Part shown: positions 16,300 to 23,948 of the stretch, in pieces
How the letters are laid out: every line of letters starts with the position of its first letter
Numbering within the stretch: position 1 is the stretch's first letter
Origin: Nitrospirota bacterium
GTDB taxonomy: Bacteria > Nitrospirota > Thermodesulfovibrionia > Thermodesulfovibrionales > Dissulfurispiraceae
Assembly (NCBI GenBank): GCA_015233365.1
Contig: JADFXU010000025.1
Span: 1 to 36,955 of the forward strand
Length of the DNA: 36,955 nucleotides
Direction of reading: 5' to 3'
Made by a program: the position numbers and the translations under genes
The notes under the pieces: generated by a model
Told to the model about the DNA's origin: nothing
What the model saw: only the letters and a program-made list of their open reading frames with translations
Databases searched by the model: none

Positions 16300-16364
16300 G
16301 CTCCTTTGTTTGTCATATCTGCCATTGAGATTTGCGAACAGGCATATGTTCCTGTTTATTTTTT

Positions 16365-16508
16365 TTACGCATCAGGACCTCTTTCCAGGAAAAAGACGAC
16401 AAGAGCGATAACAAGATTGCAACTGGAAATCAGGATGGCCCTGTTGAGACGGAACAGAAGTGCCGCCCCCTCAGTTTTGACTTGTGCCAACATGTCCTCG
16501 AATTGCAT
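16365..16508 (-). CDS. 47-aa single-TM small protein
   Basis: An ATG at 16508 follows AAGGAG at a 6-base spacing. The peptide starts MQFEDMLAQVKTEGAALLFR and then has one membrane helix (AILISSCNLVIALVVFFL). Its stop overlaps, in the arrangement ATGCGTAA, a possible 19-codon ORF (16313-16372, minus) that ends just before the sulfotransferase ribosome site. If all are translated they form a tightly coupled series. Support is the ribosome site and the clean TM segment only. Confidence 0.45.
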   Translation of the reverse strand: MQFEDMLAQVKTEGAALLFRLNRAILISSCNLVIALVVFFLERGPDA

Positions 16509-16675
16509 GGTCCGCTCCTTAATGGTTTTCAGCTAATTAAGTCGGGGCGGATAATCAGAAAGTTACAATAGGAATAAAAGAATGTGGGCATAGAGTGCCA
16601 TAATGTTTTTTTCGTGTAACCTTCAGACATTAATTCGCGACTGATAAAAAAAAGTAACGCTGGGGAGAATATCCT

Positions 16676-16828
16676 ATGAAGACGAAAGTGTCTGTTGTGT
16701 TGATTGCCGGATCTTTAGTTTTAATCCTTGCGTACTTTATGTCCTGCGTATTTCTGACACTGGTGCACAGAAGCCATAGGGTCTTCCTGCAATCTATACA
16801 ATGCCTGCGGCGCCTGAGGTTGTTGTAA
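16676..16828 (+). pseudogene. Possible decayed small lipoprotein gene
   Basis: An ATG at 16676 follows GGGGAGA and encodes a hydrophobic leader MKTKVSVVLIAGSLVLILAY ending near a cysteine (FMSC), like a lipoprotein signal. It then runs into unconvincing basic sequence and stops after 50 codons. In another frame just downstream (16790-16850) there is a MPAAPEVVVI stretch that would fit a secreted proline-rich protein. This looks like a frameshifted remnant; the evidence is weak. Confidence 0.25.
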
Positions 16829-16953
16829 TTCGGGACTTTTTCAGGCATTACGGGAAAAAAATTCCTTAGCCGGGTCTTTTTTACCTTTGTCGTGCCAACC
16901 CTACTGCTTATCTCCTGCAGAGTGCCTTTGCCCTGATTTATTGCGATTCCTTT

Positions 16954-17097
16954 CTAAAATATACATATCGAGACAATCCGGCTATCAGCGGGCAAGCCCC
17001 TCTGCACTAACTCTAATATCTCATTCCCTGTGCTGATACGCCGATACTGTTTTCCCTGCCACTTGAAAATAACCTCATATAGTTTTATATCCTCCAT
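16954..17097 (-). CDS. 47-aa small protein of unknown function
   Basis: An ATG at 17097 lies 8 bases after AAGGAGG. The protein (MEDIKLYEVIFKWQGKQYRR then ISTGNEILELVQRGLPADSR and a short hydrophobic end) looks like a genuine folded mini-protein with beta and alpha character, not random translation. A sigma54-like element is placed about 40 bases upstream. The gene is isolated between the sulfotransferase locus and the PHP gene. I do not recognise a family. Confidence 0.55.
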   Translation of the reverse strand: MEDIKLYEVIFKWQGKQYRRISTGNEILELVQRGLPADSRIVSICIF

Positions 17098-17136
17098 GTC
17101 CACGCCCTCCTTGTTTTTTTCGTCACCAATATTAAT

Positions 17137-17152
17137 ATCAAAATCCGTGCCA
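17137..17152 (-). promoter_or_regulatory. Candidate sigma54 promoter (TGGCACGGATTTTGAT)
   Basis: The -24 half TGGCACG is perfect. The -12 half reads TTGAT where TTGCT/A is expected, the same C-to-A difference as in the element at 13441-13456. It is correctly placed and oriented for the 47-aa gene at 16954-17097. I saw no clear activator palindrome upstream. Confidence 0.35.
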
Positions 17153-17224
17153 GTCTTTGGCGTTTTCAGGCGTCTTTACCTTCATCTTTGCCTTTTACCT
17201 TTATCTGTGTTGTATTATTAAAGA

Positions 17225-17884
17225 ATGGCATTCTGTCTCGACCTTCACGTTCACTCATGGTTAAGCGGAGACTCCGAAGCAGACCCTGAAGAATCGATCA
17301 TGCAAGCCATAAAGATCGGGCTTCATGGAATTGCTTTCACGGAGCACTATTCCTATGAAGCCTCTGAGCCTGTTGAAAAATTGCGGGAGAAATACAGAAA
17401 TGATATTCTGGTCCTTCGCGGCGTTGAGTTTTCTGCTGCAGAAGGACACTGTCTCATATTCGGGGTGAATACGGACAAACTGCTTTCAAGGCATCTGTCC
17501 ATAGCAGAAGTCCTGGAAACTGTGAATAGCTGCGGGGGAGTCGTCATCCCGTCACATCCTTTCAGGGGAATCAACAGCCTTGGTGACGCAATAAAAAGGG
17601 CAAGTGGCATATGCGCGATAGAAGGTCACAACGGCTGTAATCTCCATTCTTTGAACCTGAATGCCGTTAAAGCCGCAACAGCATTGCTCCTTCCTTACAC
17701 CGGAGGCTCGGATGCCCATGACTCAGCCTCAGTGGGCCTGTGTTATACGGAATTCTCCGGCATGGTGACGCCCGGCAATTTTATCGACCTTCTGAAGGCA
17801 GGGCATTACCGCGGAGTAGATACCAGGAAGATAAGCAAAGTCCGATTCCCAAATAATTCGCCCCTTCAAAAGAGCGCGTCATAG
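17225..17884 (+). CDS. PHP domain metal-dependent phosphoesterase
   Basis: A 219-aa cytoplasmic hydrolase of the PHP family. The metal ligands appear in the usual order: DLHVHS (H8, H10), FTEH (E40, H41), GVEFSA (E68), SHPFRG (H111), E133, and GGSDAH (D163, H165). The length fits stand-alone PHP phosphatases rather than polymerase or histidinol-phosphatase domains. The likely chemistry is phosphomonoester or phosphodiester hydrolysis of a small metabolite or nucleotide. The ribosome site is weak. The gene precedes the DUF3300 operon by 88 bases and may be separately transcribed. Confidence 0.85.
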   Translation: MAFCLDLHVHSWLSGDSEADPEESIMQAIKIGLHGIAFTEHYSYEASEPVEKLREKYRNDILVLRGVEFSAAEGHCLIFGVNTDKLLSRHLSIAEVLETVNSCGGVVIPSHPFRGINSLGDAIKRASGICAIEGHNGCNLHSLNLNAVKAATALLLPYTGGSDAHDSASVGLCYTEFSGMVTPGNFIDLLKAGHYRGVDTRKISKVRFPNNSPLQKSAS

Positions 17885-17972
17885 ACCCGAAATATGTGAT
17901 AATATACAAAGTAGGTTATAATGCGGTTATAATCAATAGTTTTTAGAGCAACCGCGGGAAGGAGTAGAGTTT

Positions 17973-19196
17973 GTGGGCAGAATTTTTATAACAAACCTTC
18001 TGGTTGTACTGGTTGTCTTCCTTTCGGCCCCACTGTCGATTCAGGCTGACGAAAGCGCGCCGGTCCCTGAACACACATTTACAGACCAGGAACTCGACAA
18101 CCTGATGGCGCCAATTGCGCTTTACCCCGACCCTCTGTTGGCCCAGATACTGCCGGCCTCGACATATCCGTCAGAGGTGGCTGACGAGGCTGCATGGCTG
18201 AGACAAGGTGGGGACATATCACGGATAGATGAACAGAATTGGGCCGAGAGTGTCAGGGCAATGGCCCACTATCCGGACGCACTTTACATGATGGCCGACA
18301 ATATCGATTGGATTGCCGATATCGGTGATGCCTTTCTGAACCAGCCGGAAGATGTGACGAAATCAATCCAACGACTGAGATGGCGGGCTCAAAACACGGG
18401 GAACCTGCTGAATACCAATCAACAAAGAGTCGTCTTTGATGGCGACGATATACAGATCGATCCGGCGCAGCCTCAATATATGTATGTTCCCGTATATAAC
18501 CCTGCGTATGTCTATGTCCAGACATGGACGCCTGGAATGGCACCTTTCATCACTTTTGGATCAGGCCTGCTCATCGGTGACTGGCTGAGCATGGACTTTG
18601 ACTGGCATTACCACCATTTGATCTATCATGGCTGGAACCGGCCCGGCTGGGTTAATAATGCAAGACCATATGTTCACATAACAAACGTTTACGTCAATAG
18701 AAGCAGGCCTTTCATGAATCAGACATGGCGGCACGATCCGTTGCGCAGTGACCCTGATAGGTTCAGGGCCGTGCACGTCACTACAGGGCCGGGGAGGAAC
18801 AGGCTTCCGTCTGAAGTCAGGGGCCGGGGGATAACAACACCAGCCACTCCATCGGGAGGGATGTTCGGGCCCAGGGGCGATGTGAGGACTTTTAGCAATC
18901 GCGGAAGGGAGAGCACCCGCACCTCTCAGCAAGGCTCTGCACCGCCTGCTGCAGCAGTAAGCAGACAGCCTGAAAGAGCGGCGCCAACTTTTGGCCGGGG
19001 ATTTACTCAGCCCCGTCCCGCTCCCGAGATGCCAAGAGCGCCCTCCGGGGCCTTTGGCGGTTACAGGGGGGCACATGAGGCAGCGACGCAGAGTTCACGC
19101 GGCCAGGCCAGCCGCCAGAGCGGGGGGGGAGGCGGTAGTCAGGGGGCGCACAGCGCGCCTGCAGGCAGAAGCAGTGCTCCGTCGGGTCGGCGATAA
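17973..19196 (+). CDS. DUF3300 family secreted protein
   Basis: A 407-aa exported protein. A GTG start follows GGAAGGAG. A signal peptide (LLVVLVVFLSAPLSIQA) leads into the family core LMAPIALYPDPLLAQILPAS and YPSEVADEAAWL, which is diagnostic of DUF3300. Later come QPQYMYVPVYNPAYVY and an aromatic His/Tyr-rich part. The last ~130 residues are low complexity, rich in Arg, Ser, Gly and Pro, and probably disordered. Two TTATAAT-like -10 elements lie at about 17910-17935. DUF3300 genes are known neighbours of DUF2950 genes, as here. The pair is thought to act in the envelope, but its role is undefined. Confidence 0.88.
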   Translation: MGRIFITNLLVVLVVFLSAPLSIQADESAPVPEHTFTDQELDNLMAPIALYPDPLLAQILPASTYPSEVADEAAWLRQGGDISRIDEQNWAESVRAMAHYPDALYMMADNIDWIADIGDAFLNQPEDVTKSIQRLRWRAQNTGNLLNTNQQRVVFDGDDIQIDPAQPQYMYVPVYNPAYVYVQTWTPGMAPFITFGSGLLIGDWLSMDFDWHYHHLIYHGWNRPGWVNNARPYVHITNVYVNRSRPFMNQTWRHDPLRSDPDRFRAVHVTTGPGRNRLPSEVRGRGITTPATPSGGMFGPRGDVRTFSNRGRESTRTSQQGSAPPAAAVSRQPERAAPTFGRGFTQPRPAPEMPRAPSGAFGGYRGAHEAATQSSRGQASRQSGGGGGSQGAHSAPAGRSSAPSGRR

Positions 19197-19242
19197 CAGG
19201 CACCACTAGTGGAATAAATTGATTAAGGAAAGGAAAAATACC

Positions 19243-20214
19243 ATGAACACAATTCAAAAATGCGTATTTCGTTCGCAGGGCATGGTTTTAATCGCTGTGC
19301 TTTTGATAGCCGGAACAGTTTTTTTTAATGGCATCGTACAGGGTGCTGGGGTGACTTCGCAGAAAAGTTTTTCCTCTCCTGAGGATGCCTTGAAGTCCCT
19401 GGCTGAGGCTGTTAAAGCAAAAGACAGGCCCGCATTGGATCAGATATTCGGTCCAGCCGGTAAGGAACTCCATTACAGTGACAGGGTCCAGGCTGCGGCT
19501 GAATTTGAGGAATTCGCCAAGCATCTGGCAGAGAAGACCAATCTGGTTAAAGAGAGTGATTCAAAGGTTGTGCTGCACATAGGCAACGAAAACTGGCCCT
19601 TCCCAATTCCAATCGTTAAAAAAGACAACAAATGGTTCTTTGATACCGAAACGGGCAAGGAAGAGATACTTAACAGGCGGATAGGGGAAGACGAGCTTAC
19701 CGCAATACTGGTCTGCCGCACATATGTGAAGGCGCAGCGTGAGTATGCCATGAAAGACTGGAACGGCGACGGCATACTCGCTTATGCACAGAACCTGCGA
19801 AGTGATCAGGGCAAAAAAAATGGCCTCTTCTGGAGGGCTGTGCCCGGCGAAGAATTGAGCCCGCTGGGTGAATTCATAGCAAAGGCGAGGATGGAGGGCT
19901 ACAAGAAGGAAAAATCTCTCTTCAAGGAACAGCCGACTCCATTTCATGGCTATTACTTTAGTATACTCAAACGCCAGGGGAAGAATGCCCCCGGAGGCGC
20001 ATACAATTACATCATTAACGGCAATATGGTCGGCGGCTTCGCCCTGGTGGCCTTTCCATCAGACTGGGGCAAATCAGGGGTAATGACCTTTATTGTCAAT
20101 CAGCAGGGAAAGGTTTACGAGAAAAACCTCGGACCGAATACGATTAAGATCGCCAGGAGGATGAAGTCGTACAATCCCGACAAGACGTGGAAGCCTGTTT
20201 CGGATAAACAATGA
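19243..20214 (+). CDS. DUF2950 family secreted protein
   Basis: A 323-aa exported protein. I chose the ATG at 19243, which has an AAGGAAAGG ribosome site, rather than the TTG at 19219. A long signal segment (MVLIAVLLIAGTVFFNGIVQ) is followed by typical DUF2950 sequence: FSSPEDALKSLAEAVKAKD, then WFFDTETGKEEILNRRIGED, YAMKDWNGDGILAYAQ and the C-terminal GGFALVAFPSDWGKSGVMTF. It follows DUF3300 by 46 bases, and its stop overlaps the Lon-like gene start by four bases (ATGA). That overlap places the receiver-Lon protease in the same operon. Biochemical function is unknown. Confidence 0.9.
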   Translation: MNTIQKCVFRSQGMVLIAVLLIAGTVFFNGIVQGAGVTSQKSFSSPEDALKSLAEAVKAKDRPALDQIFGPAGKELHYSDRVQAAAEFEEFAKHLAEKTNLVKESDSKVVLHIGNENWPFPIPIVKKDNKWFFDTETGKEEILNRRIGEDELTAILVCRTYVKAQREYAMKDWNGDGILAYAQNLRSDQGKKNGLFWRAVPGEELSPLGEFIAKARMEGYKKEKSLFKEQPTPFHGYYFSILKRQGKNAPGGAYNYIINGNMVGGFALVAFPSDWGKSGVMTFIVNQQGKVYEKNLGPNTIKIARRMKSYNPDKTWKPVSDKQ

Positions 20215-22229
20215 AATTCTTCAAAAAGCGGGATGACGACGAGGACCAGCATGAGGCGGCACTCGATGAACTCCGGGAGTCGATCACCTCTTCGCACATG
20301 CCGCCCCGCGTCGAAAAGATCGCCCTTCAGGAACTGGAGGGCCTTTCCAGGATAAGTCCCTCTACTACTGAATATTCCATAGGCACAACTTATATCGATT
20401 ACCTGGTCTCCCTGCCGTGGAACAAAAGAACTGAAGACAGCATTGATCTCGCATACGCTAAAACCATACTGGACAGGAACCACTACGGCCTGCCTGCAAT
20501 CAAAGAGAGGATTCTCGAACATCTAGCTGTCAAGTCCCTTATCATGAACAGAAAACCGCGAATCCTTGTGGTCGATGACGAAGAAGTGGCCCGTAAAAAC
20601 CTGTCGCACATTCTTCAGAAAGAGGCATATGAAGTTGTGACAGCGGTGGACGGCCGTGAAGCTATGGAAAAGCTTTCAGCGGCCTCATTCGATTTGGTGA
20701 TTTCGGATCTCAGAATGCCGGGCGTAAACGGCATGGAAATACTCGAAAACATCAGACTGGCCCGGCCCGATACCAGGGTAATAATGGTAACCGGGTATGC
20801 CACTGTCCCTTCTGCAGTAGAAGCGATGAAGAAAGGCGCTTTCTCCTATATTTCCAAACCCTTCAAACTGGAGGAAGTGCGCAACGCTGCGCGGGAGGCG
20901 CTGGATAGCAGGACAAGAATGCAGAACATCAGGGGTTCCGTTCTGTGCTTTGCAGGCCCCCCCGGCACCGGCAAGACATCCATGGGCAAGGCCATTGCCG
21001 ATGCCCTTGGAAGAAAATTCGCCAGGATAGCACTGGGCGGACTGAAAGACGAAGCAGAACTGAGAGGCCATCGCCGCACTTATGTAGGCGCCAAACCCGG
21101 AAGGATTATCGAAGAGATACGGAGGGCGGAATCTTCCAATCCCGTCATCATGCTCGATGAACTCGACAAAATAGGGCGTGATTTCAAGGGAGATCCCTCC
21201 TCAGTGCTGCTTGAGGTCCTGGACTCTGAGCAAAACCACAGCTTCGTCGACCACTATCTTGATGTCCCCTTTGATCTTTCCTTTGTCATGTTCATTCTTA
21301 CGTCCAATACGATCGAAAACATTCCGGCGCCTCTGAGAGACCGCATGGAAGTGATCGAATTCACAGGCTTTACGCGCGAAGAGAAAATACAGATCGCCTC
21401 TCAGTTCGTTGTCCCCAGACAGATAATGGAAAAGGGCATCGAATGCGTACCGATCGTGTTTACTGACGACGCTATTGCAAGCATTATAGATAACTATACC
21501 CATGAGGCCGGCACCAGGAACATGGAAAGGGAGATTGCGACCGTTTGCCGAAAGATAGCAAGGGAACTGGTGCAGTGCGCAAACTCCCCCGATGCGAGAC
21601 CGAAGACCGTAACTATAGCCGCCGAGGATGTACCGCGATATCTGGGACAGGGGCATCATTACTATGAAGTTGCCGGCGAGAAAGACAAAATCGGAGTTGC
21701 GACCGGCCTGGTACTCACGGAAGCAGGAGGCGACATCATCTTTGTCGAGGCTGTGGCCATGAAAGGGAAGAAAGAACTTACCATGACCGGCTCTTTGGGC
21801 GAGGTTATGAGAGAATCGGCGCAGGCAGCATTGAGCTTCGTAAGAAGCAATGCCGCCCTTTACAGCATACCGGAGGATTTCTTCGAGCACCATGATATAC
21901 ATATTCATGTTCCCTCCGGAGCCATACAAAAAGACGGCCCGTCCGCTGGCATAACCATAGCCATGGCGCTATTTTCGCTGCTGACCAGGCGGCCTGCCAG
22001 ACGCGATGCGGCCATGACCGGCGAGATTACATTGACCGGGCGGATATTGCCGGTCCGGGGCATCAAAGAAAAGGTCCTTGCAGCTAAGAGGGCGAATGTA
22101 AAAACCGTTATCCTTCCTGAACGGAACAAAGCCGAAGTGGACAAGCTGGCCGCCGAAGTAACAAACGGAATGATTATTCATTTAGCCGATACAATTAATG
22201 AAGTGATAGACCTCGTGCTGGCGGTATAG
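20211..22229 (+). CDS. Lon-type ATP-dependent protease with an inserted response-regulator receiver domain, lacking the LonN domain
   Basis: A 672-aa protein with an unusual layout. Residues ~17-112 match the helical linker that precedes the AAA+ module in LonA (TYIDYLVSLPWNKRTED; HYGLPAIKERILEHLAVKSL). The ~200-residue LonN substrate-binding domain that usually precedes it is absent. At ~115-235 there is a complete receiver domain: acidic D122/D123, acceptor D166 in VISDLRMPGVNGMEI, T194 and K216 in YISKPFKLEEV. At 241 the Lon sequence resumes exactly where it left off: VLCFAGPPGTGKTS (Walker A K255), ALGGLKDEAELRGHRRTYVG, Walker B IMLDELDK (316-320), sensor N366. The protease domain keeps the serine-lysine dyad, S578 in KDGPSAG and K621 in RGIKEKVLAAK, 43 residues apart as in E. 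coli Lon. It should be an active, hexameric, phosphorylation-responsive protease. The start overlaps the DUF2950 stop (ATGA). No kinase gene is adjacent, so its partner is unknown. Confidence 0.95.
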   Translation: MKFFKKRDDDEDQHEAALDELRESITSSHMPPRVEKIALQELEGLSRISPSTTEYSIGTTYIDYLVSLPWNKRTEDSIDLAYAKTILDRNHYGLPAIKERILEHLAVKSLIMNRKPRILVVDDEEVARKNLSHILQKEAYEVVTAVDGREAMEKLSAASFDLVISDLRMPGVNGMEILENIRLARPDTRVIMVTGYATVPSAVEAMKKGAFSYISKPFKLEEVRNAAREALDSRTRMQNIRGSVLCFAGPPGTGKTSMGKAIADALGRKFARIALGGLKDEAELRGHRRTYVGAKPGRIIEEIRRAESSNPVIMLDELDKIGRDFKGDPSSVLLEVLDSEQNHSFVDHYLDVPFDLSFVMFILTSNTIENIPAPLRDRMEVIEFTGFTREEKIQIASQFVVPRQIMEKGIECVPIVFTDDAIASIIDNYTHEAGTRNMEREIATVCRKIARELVQCANSPDARPKTVTIAAEDVPRYLGQGHHYYEVAGEKDKIGVATGLVLTEAGGDIIFVEAVAMKGKKELTMTGSLGEVMRESAQAALSFVRSNAALYSIPEDFFEHHDIHIHVPSGAIQKDGPSAGITIAMALFSLLTRRPARRDAAMTGEITLTGRILPVRGIKEKVLAAKRANVKTVILPERNKAEVDKLAAEVTNGMIIHLADTINEVIDLVLAV

Positions 22230-22253
22230 TCAAAGCAGCCGGAAAATCGATAT

Positions 22254-22967
22254 TCATTCAACGCCGGAGCGTTTCCTTATTAAATAAATCCCGTCCCGGA
22301 TGGTAAGGAACAGCTTCTCGGCCCGGTCATCTCTTCTCACCAATTCATTGAAGTCTGCCATTGCCCGGCTTTCGTCGTCCTTCGGATCGAAGACCCTGCC
22401 GTACCACAAGGCATTGTCGGCAAGTATCAAGCCGCCCTTTCGCAAAATCCGCATCGATTCTCTGTAATATTCGCCGTAGTTTCGTTTGTCGGCGTCGATA
22501 AAAACAAGATCGGTCTTTTCATCAGGCAGGCTCTTCAGGATTTCCAGGGCCTCTCCCAAGCGCAGGGTGATCCTGGAGCCGACTGGACTCCGGTCGAAGA
22601 AATCCTGCGCGATCTTCGCATGATCGGGAGTATGCTCAATGGTCAGGATTTCGCCGCCATCAGGCAGTACCTCGGCCATGGCAAGGGCCGAATAACCGGT
22701 AAAGGTGCCGATATCAACTATGTGCCGCGCAACAGACAACTGAGTCACTAACTGCAGGAACCTGCCTTCAACCCTTCCGGTGAGCATGCTGGGATATGAT
22801 GTATTCGTCAGGGTAAAGTCTTCGACTTCCTCGAGAAGCCCGGACATGGGGGTTGTGTGCTCCGCTGCATACTCTTCGGCCTCCCTGGCCACCACGTCCA
22901 TAAAGCAGTAAATACCTGTTGTCTTATCGGTTGGGCTTTCCGGACCCCGGGCATTATTTCGGCTCAT
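22254..22967 (-). CDS. SAM-dependent O-methyltransferase (CCoAOMT-like)
   Basis: A 237-aa class I methyltransferase of the Methyltransf_3 group. SAM motif I is HIVDIGTFTGYSALAMAE. The metal/substrate region LVFIDADKRNYGEYY and the segment GGLILADNALWYGRV are typical of catechol- or caffeoyl-CoA-type O-methyltransferases that need a divalent cation. The first 30 residues are non-conserved, but the ATG at 22967 overlaps the upstream hydrolase stop (ATGA), which supports this start. The pair forms an operon. The substrate is unknown; a small aromatic diol is a reasonable guess. Confidence 0.88.
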   Translation of the reverse strand: MSRNNARGPESPTDKTTGIYCFMDVVAREAEEYAAEHTTPMSGLLEEVEDFTLTNTSYPSMLTGRVEGRFLQLVTQLSVARHIVDIGTFTGYSALAMAEVLPDGGEILTIEHTPDHAKIAQDFFDRSPVGSRITLRLGEALEILKSLPDEKTDLVFIDADKRNYGEYYRESMRILRKGGLILADNALWYGRVFDPKDDESRAMADFNELVRRDDRAEKLFLTIRDGIYLIRKRSGVE

Positions 22968-23620
22968 CCGAGAAACTCTTCAATACCGTTCATCATTCTC
23001 TGAAGGGCCTGAAGTGACCTTATTGCGTCACCTTCTATTTCGAGGCTGTGGTTTGCGCCCTCGATGACGATGCTCTTTCCATGCGTTGTTTTCAAAAGGT
23101 CGTCCAGCTTTGACTCATCGTAATATGGATCAGCCGTGCCGATGACAAAAAGGGCTTTATGCCTGACCTGCTTTATCTGCGAAAGGAGTTGCCCGCTTTT
23201 CAGAATAGGAGTGAGCCATAGGCACTGGAACTTCGGCATGTCCGGAATTGACGTAATGACATGCCCCATCGCGTACGTGCCGATAGATTTCCCCACGAGA
23301 GTCAACATATCATACTTCCGTTGCCTTATAGCGCGGGTATACACTGCCGACGCATCGTCGGCAGCCCGGCGCCTGCGCTCATCCTTCGTCAGTGCCAGGA
23401 AATCGGTGTTTTTAACATAGTTGAACTCCGTTCGCAGGACATCGGCTCCTCTGGAAAGGAGGGCCAAGCAGGGATAATACATGACCGGCATATGCGATGT
23501 GTAACCGAAGCCGGGCAAAAGGATAGCGAGATGTCGCGTCTCCGACTCCTGGCGGAAAAAAGTGTTCGGCACCGGCTCCTTACTGTCATCCATGATGTCA
23601 AGTGTTTCGATGGAATACAT
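22964..23620 (-). CDS. Alpha/beta hydrolase
   Basis: A 218-aa predicted serine hydrolase. The sequence LAILLPGFGYTSHMPVMYY supplies the oxyanion strand. The nucleophile elbow is VGKSIGT (S112), the acid D164 lies in VIGTADPYYDE and the histidine H191 in EGANHSLEIEG, giving a complete triad. I chose the ATG at 23620, which has an AGGGGG ribosome site, over an upstream frame extension to 23710 that is not conserved-looking. A TATAAT lies at 23665-23660 on this strand. It is translationally coupled to the O-methyltransferase. Substrate unknown. Confidence 0.82.
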   Translation of the reverse strand: MYSIETLDIMDDSKEPVPNTFFRQESETRHLAILLPGFGYTSHMPVMYYPCLALLSRGADVLRTEFNYVKNTDFLALTKDERRRRAADDASAVYTRAIRQRKYDMLTLVGKSIGTYAMGHVITSIPDMPKFQCLWLTPILKSGQLLSQIKQVRHKALFVIGTADPYYDESKLDDLLKTTHGKSIVIEGANHSLEIEGDAIRSLQALQRMMNGIEEFLG

Positions 23621-23720
23621 TAATGAAACCCCCTGCTGATTTGATGTGGTATTTCGACAATTATAACCTAAATCTGAATGCAAATCATCTGTCGCTATCT
23701 CTATCTGCAACGCACACCTG

Positions 23721-23729
23721 TGTTATACT
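23721..23729 (+). promoter_or_regulatory. Extended -10 promoter for ettA (TGTTATACT)
   Basis: A TGn extension directly precedes TATACT (23724-23729). No good -35 is seen, as is usual for extended -10 promoters. Transcription would begin near 23736, just before the long inverted repeat, giving a leader of about 210 bases. Confidence 0.4.
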
Positions 23730-23742
23730 CTTTAACTGATAC

Positions 23743-23912
23743 TATTCATAAGGTGTCGAGCAGTCAGGACATAGTGCTTCAGCTCATTCTCGCAAGGCAT
23801 CCAGCCTTGCTCCGAGGCTATGCCAGCCTGTTCAGCCATCCAGGGCGTCTCAGGCTGCCAAAGTCGGCTCAAGCACTATGTCCTGACTGCTCTTGGATAG
23901 CGTTTATGAATA
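23743..23912. repeat. Long inverted repeat in the ettA leader (22-bp perfect arms)
   Basis: The arms 23758-23779 and 23871-23892 are perfect 22-bp complements. An outer pair, TATTCATAA (23743-23751) and TTATGAATA (23904-23912), also matches. The 91 bases between the main arms can form smaller hairpins, for example CAGCCTG/CAGGCTG near 23825-23856. There is no T-run, so it is not a simple terminator. It could be a regulatory RNA structure for ettA or the relic of a small non-autonomous mobile element. No second copy occurs in this window. Confidence 0.85.
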
Positions 23913-23948
23913 ATTCGGTTAAATGAAATTAGGAGGTTTTCACGCAAT

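Noticed and set aside
23826-23900. Leader peptide inside the ettA inverted repeat
   Set aside because: A 26-codon frame exists, but it starts inside the hairpin with a poor ribosome site, and no stalling-type sequence is evident.
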